Made by a program: the position numbers and the translations under genes. Below the pieces are notes generated by a model that saw only the letters and a list, made by a program, of their open reading frames with translations, had not been told where the DNA came from and did no database searches. From the NCBI GenBank assembly GCA_964036155.1, contig OZ038423.1, positions 682,001 to 746,000 of the forward strand: DNA of 64,000 nucleotides, given 5' to 3'. This DNA is from Diploscapter coronatus (taxonomy: Eukaryota > Nematoda > Chromadorea > Rhabditida > Rhabditidae). How positions within the stretch are numbered: the stretch's first letter is position 1; every line of letters begins with the position of its first letter. Positions 34,301 to 46,300 of the stretch are shown here, one piece after another.

Positions 34301-36337
34301 CTTCGTACTCTGCGTAAACCGCGTTGCTCGAAATATGCAATGACTATGATATATTGTAAAGAATATTCTATTATAACTCATACAAATACGAGTGTCATTC
34401 GATTGCATTCAGTCTAAAATTTTTATAGAATTGTTAAAAATTAGCACTTTGCTAATACACAAAAATCTAGCATAGCTACGCTTTTCTGCTGACGCTACGG
34501 ACTCTCTGAATCAATTAGGTTCTAGTTTTAGCCCTTCAACCCTAAACACTATTATCATAAAATTCACTTCTCATAAAACCGTAGTTCATTAAGAGTCTAT
34601 TAGCGCCAGTTTGATAGCCACACACACTTCACTTATTCGAGAAAATAAGTCGAAATCAATGAATGGGTTGCGAGTACTTTGTTGTTAATACATTTTAGTA
34701 TTTTGTTACCAAAACTAAGCGCTTTATTGGCAAACAATCAGGGCTTTTGGTATAAATCATGTGAGATAGCAATGCTAATTTCAAAGTACTCGCTTCCTTA
34801 TCAACATACTAGTCCACAAATGTTATTTCTTCAAGAAATTAGCGTTTTTGGAATAAATTCTAGTCAAATAATCTCACGTCCTTGCTCTTTCCGACTATTC
34901 TAGGTTTTGGTTTTTTGCAATTTCCTTCAAACTGATTTTGTGTCACTTTATCGATTTTTTATGTTATTTTTCCTGTTCTATTGTTTCTGGCCGGCGAATG
35001 TGCAATATTTCCGTAAAATAAGGAGCGTTTTTCTCTCAAATCGATTTTCTCAACCATTTTTACTAAATTCGAGCGCGTTGTTTAGGATCTATTCAATATA
35101 TTTTAACACTTCCTTTAACGTACTGCCGCTAAATTTATATAATCATCTTCGAATGCCAAACTCAGAGTATACTTTGTTCGATTTAGACGAAAATATTCAA
35201 ATTTTAAGCGTATTTACTATTTTAAAAAATCAGTATATTTTTGTCTACGATTTAAAACAACTGAAATTAATTTCTTCTTCGTCTTTGCCACATAAGTCAT
35301 GCCATTTTTACTAATGTGATCTCGACAATTCTCGTTATGGCTCCCCATATTTTCGTTTGCCATAATTCCACTGAAATTCTTTATAAAATATGAGATTTTA
35401 TATGCAAATTTATATTCGAAATATGTAAATGAAAATAAATCTATTCGGATATTCAAATTAGTGCAATTATACGTCGTCGAACTGTATTATAGCCTCTATA
35501 GTTCTGGTTCTGGACAGAAAGATCGTTTTTCGTCTTTTCCTTCTCAGCGTTCAATCTTATTTCCATTCCTTCCAGAAGCATTTACATATACGATTTCTCC
35601 CTTAGGTTCTAATCTATTTTTTGTCTGAAATAATGAAATTTTCTACAATAATCTCTTCGCAAAAACGAAAGCTTTTCTGGTCAGTTCGTGGAAGATGATA
35701 ACATTGTTTACGGAATTTATGCAAAAATGTTTATGGCAAATACAATATTTTTGTGGAGAGTTGGATTTTCGTGGAACAAATAGAAAATAGAATTTTGCGC
35801 AAGAGTCATTCTCAAATTTTCTAATGATTGAATGAAATTATTTTCTGGGTTTATGTTGATGAGAATCATGCTGATTGCAAGAAATTTGAGAACGTTAACC
35901 GGTCGCGGTAAGGTCTTTGAAATAAGTCAGACCCAGAGAGTCAAGTGAAAAATGAAATAGAACGTGAAATTTGGAGGCATCAAAGAAACATTTTTTACGA
36001 TTTTGGGTGTAGCCCTAGTTTGTGAGTACTATTTGCGACCGCCACTTTGCCTTGGGCACCTGTATGATATCTTTTCTCTCTCTCATTTTCATTCGCTACT
36101 TCTTTACCTGCCCTTTCTCTTTCATTCGTGACAAACGTCATTCAATTTCACACTTTTATACGATTTCGCTAACTTTTTCTTTAGGTCTGAAAGTATTTTA
36201 CTTTTATTCCAAAATATGATCTGATTCATACGTCATGTTAAATTCAAATCTACTTTTGATTCGTATTTTCGAATTTCAAAACTTTTGTGTTGTATTTATT
36301 GAAATCAATGATCATTGTCCGACGTTTCTATTCAAAG
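34301..36337. other. gap between unc-9 and the orphan gene
   Basis: The unc-9 3' region is followed by AT-rich sequence. An open frame of 135 codons (34907-35314) begins at TTG, not ATG, and shows no domain. Missing 5' exons of the orphan gene may lie here, but I could not find them. Confidence 0.4.
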
Positions 36338-37404
36338 ATTTAGAACATTCAATGCTACAAAGGACGCGCAAAAAATCTTTGTCTGGTACTCAACTTTTGG
36401 CGTGATTCTGAGCAGGTTTGCTATTTTCTCCATATATAGATCAAACATAGCGATTTTTGCCGTTTATGATTTATTTACGTCATAAATTAATCAATTTTCT
36501 CACTTACAATATTCCAGAAATTCGAATATTCTCTAAAATCAATTCAAATGGGTATAATGGATAGCTTGAAAGAATCGATGCTGGAGCAGTGCGACTTGAT
36601 GATGGAGGTATGGTCTTAAATGGGTTCTTGTATTCCACACCCCACTTTTTCCTTCCCCTACCTCTCTCCCCTACTATTTCATCAAAAAGTAGGTTGTGGA
36701 ATACAAAGGGACATTTGAAACACTTGCAAAATACACGCAACTTTCATCTTCAGGTATTCACTCAGGGTCAGACTATACGAGAGATGGTGGAGCAGTTTTT
36801 GTTGGAGGATATTGGACTATTTCCAAGGGTAGAAATTAGCAAAAAAGTATCCCATAAACTAAAAATTATTTTTTTCGTATTTTTTGTCGGAAGATGAATA
36901 ATGTTTTAAAGAGTGCTAAATTCGAACCTTTTAAAGTTGTTTCCTTTCAGAGGGACGATCATGATGACGACGACGCCGGCTATGACGACGATACCCCGAG
37001 GCAGGACGAAATCAAGGACATGAAGAAGGAGGCCGAAATCGAAATAATTGAAATCGATAGTAGGCTTTAAATTTCAATTAATATGCCTTTCCAGTTATAT
37101 TAATACCTGAGAGTAAGCGAGATAGATTCTGAACTTGTTGCATGGTTGCACTGTTTCTCATTTGAAATTATCATCTTTTTCTGAAACCTGAAACGACGTC
37201 AATAGCGTACCATCATAAATTATGTGAATTTTCAAAGAGTAACGTGCAGCATTGTAATAGTAAAAAAGCCAAAAATTTCACAGGATATTTCCTTAAATAT
37301 CTCTTTCAGATCAATTCAGCAAGCAAAAGCTGAAGATTATCGCAGCGGCAATTTCGACCGACGGCTGGTTTGGCGAAACTGATGATGAAGAGGATAAAGA
37401 TTAA
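36338..37404 (+). CDS. orphan protein with acidic tail, 5' end not found
   Basis: Five exon-like blocks join in frame by normal splice sites. The first has FNATKDAQKIFVWYSTFGVI and starts after an acceptor, so an upstream exon is expected. The next has KSIQMGIMDSLKESMLEQC, then VFTQGQTIREMVEQFLLED. An acidic run follows (RDDHDDDDAGYDDD), then KKEAEIEIIEIDNQFSKQK, and the end is FGETDDEEDKD with a TAA at 37402-37404. The second and third blocks are likely helical and the tail is strongly negative. There is no signal peptide in the visible part. I do not recognise the family. Clean splice phases over four introns argue for a real gene. An in-frame ATG at 36550 could start a shorter product. Confidence 0.55.
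36628..36706. repeat. fold-back repeat family B, copy 2
   Basis: TTGTATTCCACACCCCACTTTTT and AAAAAGTAGGTTGTGGAATACAA pair around a pyrimidine-rich centre with CCTACTATTTC. It lies in an intron of the orphan gene. Confidence 0.8.
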
Positions 37405-40400
37405 GACATGGGTCGTGCTTACCTAGAACTTGACTATACAATCTCAGGATTAGTTCGAAATTTATTCTAGGTACCTGGTATATTAGTTCCAAATCTATCA
37501 CAATAATTTATAGCCATCTTCCAATTCACCAATCATTTGTGAGAATATTCCAATATACTTAAATTAGATTTCTTTTCATCTGCAAAAATCATCGGATATT
37601 TACCAATTATCCAGAAATGTCTCGTGCATCTTTCAATGACGGATACCCCCTCTTCGGTTAATTATCCAAATTGTTCCCATCTTCAAAGAGCGCATCAAAT
37701 TGTCGTTTTGTTTTTATTTTTGACCGATTAAATGGCAATTTGTGGGTTTTGTTGTCATTCGTTGCCTCAGGAAGATTCAAGCAATTTCACATATTAAAAG
37801 GATAGCTGAAGTGGGGTGCTCTTAAAATTTTTTCGTGAATTCGAATTTTTGTGCTTCAACCCCTCAAGTCCTTTCAAATCTTTTTCCTCCGCATTGTTCA
37901 GGACTTTATTCCCTTCCTTATCTTTGAATTCATTTTCCCTCGTTTTTATTACTTGTAAATAGCAACTTTATACAACTATTTTATAATAGAAAACATTGCC
38001 TTGTCTCATTTTTAGTTCATTCATTTTGTAAAATTTCCTATGCACAGTCGATCCATGAACTTTCTCACGTATAAGTTGTGAACTAATTTATTCCCTCTCA
38101 TCGTTTTTCCGACGTTCATTTTAATTAAAAACTGCCCACTGCTCTTCCTTTGTGTGTGACCTCATTCCTGATATTTTCTCGGCAATCGCCGGAAGTTTTC
38201 TGGCGGCATTTTTTCGACGGTGCTCTCATATAAAATTCATTATCATTTTTTTCGCGCGCGCTAGAAAAGATGTATTAAATGCCTTACATTGGGTCACATT
38301 CCGATGGGCGCTTTTCTTGAAATCCATTCAAACACCGAATTTATTCGTGGAATTCGTGCAAAATGGTCTATGATGTTATCCGCCGGGCTTTGGAAATTCT
38401 GTTAAAGTGGTAATGAGAGTGTCTTAGAATGAAATCCCTCACCCATAAGCCCAACAGTAATTACGAATTTCGTCGAATTTCCCGAAGTCTTAACAAAATG
38501 ACCCCGGCTTCTTTCAGCGTCTATATAATGCATTATCTTTAAAATGATGACATAGACGCAGAGTAATGGCGCCCCATTTTATAGTGTTAATAGTAATATA
38601 ATAATCTTCCTAATCCCTCAAATACACTATGCTTGCATTTTTTATTTGGAATGACAAATTGTACACTTCTTAATAAATTCTTTGCCATTTTGTCGAGCAC
38701 TTTGCAATAACTTGCATGCATCGAAATTCATCTGGTTTTTAAATGCCAGCGATTTCTTTTTATTTTACCAGGCGACTCGAAATTTAAATGCTGATCTTCA
38801 GACACCTCAAACACTTTTTATTTGTCATATTCAAATCATAGCAGAGTTTCAGTTTTGGTTTTAGTAGTCTCATTTTTATATTTAGCGAGAGTAATTAATG
38901 CCAAGTTTCATTGAGTATAAAGTGGGTAAAATAGGCTAAATGGTACAATAATGCGCATTTTCGTATAAGAGTTGATATGTCAGAGGAAGGGCATCATTAT
39001 CTCGTCATTCTGGTGTTTCGTGAGCCTCGGACTTTTTCATCTTCGCAATGAAACTCAATTTTGTCGTCAATGTTGGACGTGTTTATTTTTCATATGACAA
39101 GCTCTTTCAGCCTCTGCAGCAGACTTTTGATATGATTTTATTACTCGAGAACTCGAGATTTCAAGAACTCTTCTACTTAGAATTTGCTAGGGGTTCACTC
39201 TATTCCTCTATTCAATTCACTTTTCTCTAATCTCCCACTCTCTATCTCCCTTTTCTGCCAGTGCCGCCTAACGGACACAGTTCATTCCGTCTACATCTGT
39301 TCTTTCTCTTCCACCACTGACTACTGTTCATTTGTCATCCCTTCTTCCTCGTCCAGTGAGCCTCGTCTCCTGTCTCCGTCTTGGACGGTCGGTTCCAAGT
39401 TCCGTCTGTCAACTCTTCTAAATTATCTCTTTTCCTTGTCGTACTAGACAATAAATACCGGGTGTTTCAAGTTTATCTTCCCAATTTATTTTTTGAATAA
39501 CTTTTTTATTTTTCATCCAAATTGAGTACGGTTTTTTGCATGATACTCTCCTTACGTAATGATTTTGTTTGGTATAACTTTCGAGTCGAGACCAATTACC
39601 CATACGCATGAAACCACCTGTGTTTTGAAGGCTAATTTTCGACAATAAATCGAACTCTGAGTGTAAAACTGAACCATTTAACTGCGTTTTACCACTCAGA
39701 TTAGCATATTTTGGTAAAATTTCAAGTAAAGATGTTTGGTATCTTACCAAACTTGATACCAAATTAATTCTGGCATGTCTGACTATCATACGGAGCGAAC
39801 TGCATTAAAAATGGTCTAGTCCTACGCCCACAGGGCTCATGAATTGTCGAAAATTAGCCTTCAAAACACAGGTGGTTTCATGCGTATGGGTAATTGGTCT
39901 CGACTCAAAAGTTGTACCAAACAAAACCATTACGTAAGGAGAGTACCATGCAAAAAACCGTACTCAATTTGGATGAAAAATAAAAAAGTTATTCAAAAAA
40001 TAAATTGGGAAGATAAACTTGAAACACCCGGTAATTGTCAATAAGTTGTGGCTGACGGCACCACTCGGCAAACACAACAGAGTTTCCTAATTTTGATACT
40101 ATTTACATAAAATTTGGAGCTTAATTTGAAATGCAAAACTCATTTGGCCTTTTAGAGAATTAAATGCCCAATGTTAAAATTTAACACAGGAGATGAAGTG
40201 TATTAAACATTTGAACTTCCAAGAACTTCTATAGTAATTCCAGCTTGGTTAATCATTAATCAACTATAGATTATAGTTATTGTTATTTTATATGTCACCA
40301 TTATTCGATGCTCATTGTCCTTTTTAATTAGCGTCGTTGCATGCTGCACCGCTATTTCGCATCATTTTAAGCCTCCACAACTCGCAAATAGTAATCGACT

Positions 40401-41301
40401 ATTTTTTCCATTGCGCTAATCCCGAAAAAATTCAAATAGCACTATAGTCACGTCCCGCTATTATTTCGAAATCACAGTTCTGGATTTATTTTAGTCGTGA
40501 TTCTAAGATTAGTAGTCTTGGCCTTTTCAATTTATATTTTGACGCTTACAAATGCTATATCCGAATCATAGTTTTGTAGCCTTATTCTATGCATTTTAAG
40601 TACATTCTCGGATGCTCAGGAAATGATAGCACTTGTGAAAAAATTGCTCTTGAGAACACGTCGTTTTCCGATAGAATCATCTTAAAAATGGTCGTGCATT
40701 TTGCGTATTCCTCAATTTGATTCAAAAAACCCCATAAGTTCTTTACTTTCGCAGCAATATCTTGAAGATTTTCTCGTCACTAGTGTTTTCGCGAAAAATA
40801 TCTTGAGGGCGTTTTCATTTCAAAAATTCCTATAAATCAAAATGTCGGATATATTTAACCGGCACGGGAGTGACACCGTAGCGAAAAATGATATTTTGTT
40901 GGGGAAACCCCCGTACTTCGTCATTTTTCGGTGCATGTTGAGTCCCCAGATAGCATCAACTAATAAATCTCCATACCTATATAGGGCCATTAGCCGCCGC
41001 ATCGTACCGAAATTTACGACTCAAAATTCCGCGGACACAGGCTTCGGGCTTCTTCCCTCTCGAATGACATTCGTTATATCCATCACGGAAAAATCCAGGC
41101 TTATTAGGGCACTTTCATATATTTCCTTAATTTTAACTAGCTGATTTCATGGCATAGATTCATTAGTAAATTGCATAACTTGCATGGTTTTTACGATGTC
41201 ATCACTCATCATTTCTTTTATGCTTTATTTTCGAATTTATAGGGAGTATTCTCATTTTTAGCCCTCAAGTACAATTCAAGTATCTTCTCAGGTATAGCAC
41301 A
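37405..41301. other. gap between the orphan gene and flp-7
   Basis: AT-rich sequence containing the Tc1/mariner-type element at 39458-40031. Open frames near 38152, 39048, 39184 and 40842 lack gene-like structure. The right part probably contains flp-7 promoter sequence. Confidence 0.5.
39458..40031. mobile_element. 574-bp non-autonomous Tc1/mariner-type element with long inverted repeats
   Basis: The ends are CCGGGTGTTTCAAG and CTTGAAACACCCGG, part of inverted repeats about 189 bp long (39458-39646 and 39843-40031) that differ at only a few bases. The element is flanked by TA on both sides (39456-39457 and 40032-40033), the target duplication of the Tc1/mariner group. The centre is only about 195 bp and encodes no transposase. 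Each arm has an open frame, but that is only the arm sequence read through. The high arm identity suggests recent movement or arm homogenisation. Confidence 0.88.
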
Positions 41302-41806
41302 ATGTTGGGTCTGTCAAATCTCTTCTATGCCATGGTTCTTGGGCTCTTTGCGCTGGCAGCCGTAACTCGGGCCGAATTAGGTGATGATGACCAACTCGGA
41401 ATGATGCAGTTCGAAGAGAACCAAATGACGTAGGTTACCATTTCTGTCCCGAAAAGGTGTCCTAGTATCAGTTTTGGGACTTATTTCTAAAATACTCATT
41501 CACCATTTCAGAGACCCAGAATCCCTAGAAAACATAGACAAACGATCGCCGATGGATCGATCCAGTATGGTTAGGTGGGTGCCAACGCTATCGAATATAT
41601 CAAAAACTTCACCATTTTCAGGTTTGGTAAACGAGGTCCCATGCAGCGGTCCTCGATGGTGAGGTTTGGTAAGCGATCGCCGATGGACAGGAGTAGTATG
41701 GTTAGGTCAGTTGCAATTTTGTCAAAATGATAATAAAAATGGTAGCATTTGTAGATTTGGTAAGCGCAGCCCCATGCAAAGGTCATCAATGGTACGATTT
41801 GGTTAA
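41302..41806 (+). CDS. flp-7: FMRFamide-like neuropeptide precursor FLP-7
   Basis: The ATG at 41302 gives a signal peptide (GLFALAAVTRAE), then an acidic spacer (ELGDDDQLGMMQFEEN and ESLENIDKR). Four peptides follow, each flanked by KR and ending in the Gly needed for amidation: SPMDRSSMVRFG, GPMQRSSMVRFG, SPMDRSSMVRFG, and SPMQRSSMVRFG just before the stop. SPMQRSSMVRF-amide is a known C. elegans FLP-7 peptide, so the assignment is strong. Exons: 41302-41429, 41512-41574, 41622-41705, 41755-41806. The three inner introns are only 47-82 bp. The first copy is split from its FG by an intron, as is the third. C. elegans FLP-7 is released from neurons and acts on fat metabolism through a tachykinin-type receptor. 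Confidence 0.95.
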
Positions 41807-43315
41807 TTCCTGGTAGATCGTTGACAAAACACCACCTTCATCCAAATTGCTACAATGCATCGTTCGCTTGAGAGTCATGACGACAGATTGTTCAATATTT
41901 CATCTGCAATTTTTGCACTTTTCCGCGAAAACAATCTAATAAATCTCATTGTTAAAACAAACAAGACAGGTCCGCTTGTAATAAATTTTTATTCATTTTT
42001 AGCACACACACAAGACAGTAATTTTCCCGAAACTGAGTAAATTCACGCATAGACAATTTGCAGAACCACTTTTCTTCTCAAATGTAAGAATTTAGAATTC
42101 GAAACTACAAGTGGGAAAAGAGAAAAAGTTTATTTGCTCCGAGGATTCCGTTCTCCAAGTCTATTTTTCCCCAGCAAAGGTTACTAAAAGTGACCGCTCT
42201 TTCTCGGGGATGATACAGGAGAGACGCGGTGCAAAAAAATGACCAGCAGTAAGCTTCTCTGGTCCCTCTTCTTTTCCTTCACTTTTTATTCACTTTGAAT
42301 GCTTTCTTATCTATCATTTTTCTGCTATCTTTCTTCTCTTTCAGCGTCGTGCTTTCGGGATTCCAAATCATAGTCATTCTGGCCAAAAAATATCATCTTC
42401 TCGCTTTAACAAAGACGGAGAGAGGATTATGTTTGCAAAAAAATTACGCCATCAAATAGATCAACGACTATTTTTAGAGCATAATCGATCTTCGTTGAAA
42501 TTCCAAAATATTTGATATTTCCAACCGAATAAAAATGCTCTGGGCTTTATATGGTATCACCCGCATGAAATATACATAATATCTTCAATGCAGAGTAAAG
42601 GTTCTCGCAATAAATAAAAATATATCAAGATCTGTGCTTTGAACTTGAAAATTTGAAATATCAATATTGCACAGTATTTTGTATCCGCTTCAAAATGAAG
42701 ATTCTTCAGTTACCAAAAAGAAGATTTCAACGACTTTCATCGAGAAAAGGGGCACGTTGCTTCGAAGGAAAGAAGAGCGGAGTCGACATAATCCGGTCAA
42801 GGCGGAACGGCGCAAGAGATTCTTTTTCTCCCTTATAGAACTAAGAGACCAAAAGAGGTCAGCGAGAAGAAATAGTACTGTACGACACAGCTCAAATAAG
42901 AGGCCACGAAGAATAATTCCTGAAATGACGAGAGAAAGAGAGAGAGAGTCTTCTTCAATATTATGAAACTGAGAGACAGTGAGAAAGAAATTTCGAATGA
43001 CTAAAGAAAGCGTCCGTTCCTTCGATATTTCTGTATATTTCTTTGTGGCGCTCTAACCTCCTTGATCACGCCCCTTCGTCTTCTCTCTGACTTCTCCTGA
43101 AATCAACTGCTGTGAATTGCGATACTCTTTGGGTATATGTATCGGTTCATAGGACCTCTTGTTTACCTTTGGAGTGCAAAAGAGTGCAAAATTTCCCTAC
43201 TTTCTATTTTTTACATCTCGATAACATCTTGGGGTTGTAATAATGACCTTAGCTAATTTTGTTGATTTGCCCGCCTTTAAAATAATGAAATTTTTAAAGC
43301 CTTACTATTTTCAGT
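41807..43315. other. gap between flp-7 and the carotenoid oxygenase gene
   Basis: flp-7 3' sequence (AATAAA near 41938), then AT-rich and purine-rich sequence including GAGAGAAAGAGAGAGAGAG near 42930. Open frames at 42653-42966 are purine-rich strings with no domain. I see no gene. Confidence 0.5.
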
Positions 43316-46300
43316 ATGTTAAATCGTCTGATAGATCGGCTACTTGCGATCAGTTGGCTGCTCGTTTTATCGACTTGGGCCCAGAACTTTGAGAAAACAC
43401 ACCTAGGGTTTCCTGAGGCTTGGGATGGCGATAAATACCGTGAATTATACTGTCCGAGCAAAAATGTCCCAAAATGGCTTGGTCAGACTCCTCGTCTCAA
43501 AATTTAGCAAATTCTTTCAATTTTTAGACGGTTACTTCCTCTGTCAATTGTCAGCGTCTTACGGAAATTTGTCTGCACCCCCTGGCCAGAAAATTTCCCA
43601 CATGATCGACGCTATAGGCGCTGTGGGCTCGTTCCACATCAGTAATGGACAAGTACGCCATTTTGGTATCTTTTTCGAGTATTTTTCTACTTAAAGGTCG
43701 TTTTCTCCGCCCAATACTATCCGGCTCGACCCTACAAGATTTGGGAGTTCTACGACAGGAACATGAGCAAGGCGAGCGTACCCTGGGCTGGATGGTCCGA
43801 CTACAATATCACCGCGATGTCCAAGTGGGAGCAGGTGGGGTTTATTCCCGAAATTCCCAATCAAATTCTCTACATTTAGGTCCCGTCAAACCCCGACTCC
43901 GCTCGATTCCATCCCAATCTCGATTTTTGGCAGGTCGGCAATCGTATCATCGCTGGCACTGAGGCACCCTACTGGGTCGGATACGAATTCGACGTATGGA
44001 CTCGAAATGCATCTCGAATTGCGAATTTGCGATCTTAGGTTCGAACGCTGCAAAAGTTCAAGCTGTTCCCGTTCACTGAGGAGAATGACATTTTCTCTCG
44101 GCCTCGACCCTCAATGATCCCAATTTCGATGGCCATCCACGAGAGGAACGACCATGACGGTACCATCTGGGGATCGTTTTCCGCTATGAACTTTGAGGAG
44201 CAGAGATTCTATCAGGTGCATATACGTTGCAATTCGAAGTTCCCGACCTTTCTCGACCAATCGATCCAAATCACTCTCTCACGAGGATTATCATCTGCTT
44301 GTTTACCTCGATGTCTTTGTATGCCTTGTGTATAGAGGCAGCCGAGTAGCAATTTTAGCACCTCCCGTTTTGTCAACACATTTTGCAAAAAAGAACAACC
44401 GGGAACAACAACGGACCGCGGCGCGTATTTCCTCTGGATGTCTTTGAAATTGCAGGGAATTTTCACCGTCGATCGAAATGGTGTGAGACGAGTCGTCGGG
44501 CTGTACGACTATGGAGTTTGGGACACGAATGCTTGTGGGCCGAATGATGAGTATATTGGTAGGTGCTATTTGTTGCTTTTATCATAATCGGATGTACCAT
44601 TTTTCATTAAATATCTAAAACAGCTTTCATTTTCATCACGGCTCTCTTGTCATCAAACTGAATGAGCTTTCAAAGCATTTTGTCATCACTTGGGGTGAAC
44701 TTTCCAAAGAAGCCAATTTTTTCTCATCGATTTTTTCTACGTATAGCCCTTTTGATGCAATTCCTTCGAGGTGCGAGCGGTGCGTGGTCGGCGGGTTTTA
44801 GCGCATCACCAAATATGGTAGTTTTCTCCTGTGTCTCCTTTTTACGCTATCTTTTCTCTTCGAAACTCTAAGCTCTTGATCAAATTCAAAATGAAGCTGC
44901 GCGCGCGCGCTCGTCCTTCTTTCTGATGGTCAAACTGAAATTCGAAATATATACAGAGGAGGACAATCGTATGTAACAAAAGGGCTCAAAATCATTTTTG
45001 CAGGAGACAAGACATTGCTTCCGGGATATATTCATTCGATCACATCTACTGAGAATTACGTCATTCTTCCGATCACTTCTCTGCTGATCAACCCATGCAA
45101 GTTCAAAGAGCCTCCGATGACCAACATCAGATCCGCCATCCAAAAGGGCGGACTCTGGGGCATGGACTTCTACGACATGGTCCCTATGAGGTTCCCACAT
45201 CATCTCTTTGAAATATTTCTGGCTTCACAATTTAAGACCAGACTTGCAGAAAAAATAGTGCATCTTTTCGAGAAGGAAAGAGATAAGGAAAACGTTTTTT
45301 TCTCTCTATATGACACTATTTTTCTGCGAGTGTCGATTTGCGAGTCGAGTTTTGAGAAGTTTGTTTAAGATTCCTGATCTTCGACAAGCGCACCAGGGAG
45401 TTTACCACTGGAAAGCCACTGGAAGTGTTCCCATCCATGTTCGTCACGCACCAGTTGAATGCCTTTGAGAACCCCGATGGAATGATCTTCGCTGATATGG
45501 TCTTGTTAATTGGCCAATCAACTAGTTAACTTTTTGCAATTTAATTAGGTCGTCTATGATTCTCACGATCCATACGTCAAGTACTTCTACACTGACTTCC
45601 TCACCAGTCAACTCTACCCTTCGACTGCCAGAGTGCTTCGATTCACATTGGACTCGAAACAGCAGAGAGTCATGTACAACTATCTCGTTCCGCAGGTAGC
45701 ACAATATTTGAAGTTTTTTGTGCGTTAAACTTGTACCTATTTTAGGAAACAATCGCAGCCGACTTCCCTCAAATCAACCATCAGTACGAACAGAAGCCGT
45801 ACCAGTGGGCGTACATCGTGGAGCACCCATTCGCCGCTGAAAACAAGATCATCAAAATCAACGTCGACGATCCGGCTGGCACCAGAAACAAGGAGTTCCA
45901 ATCCGATCCACAGCTCGTTCTGCATGAGTCATGGTTCGTACCGAAGCCGGATGCAAGCAAGGAAGACGATGGAGTCTTGCTGATCAGGTCCTTGGATACG
46001 CAGGAGAACAAAGGTGTGCTTCTGAAGGGATGTCAACAAAATATGGTTGCTTTTCAGGAGTTCTTTTGATTGTTGACGCCGAGACGATGATTGAAATCGG
46101 TCGAGCCTATGTGCCGATTTCCATTCCATTCGGCTTCCACAACCGATTCTTCTCCAAGAAAGACCTTGGTTTGCCAGAAGGATTTCAGATGAACCAAGTT
46201 ATGAGTCAGTTCAGGCCTGCCGACAAGAAGGTTTCTTTTCATTTTTCTTGGATAGCATTTTTTGAGAGAAACAACTTCAGGGCCACGGAGGCTTCGCCAC

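Noticed and set aside
34907..35314. 135-codon open frame after unc-9
   Set aside because: It starts at TTG and is AT-driven Phe/Leu/Ser-rich sequence without splice partners or domain signal.
39418..40044. Open frames in the inverted-repeat element that look like a repeated protein
   Set aside because: Both are the same inverted-repeat arm translated from the two ends; the similarity comes from the DNA palindrome, not from a protein family.
40842..41144. 100-codon open frame upstream of flp-7
   Set aside because: Several frames on both strands are open here and none shows codon bias, splice signals or a known domain.
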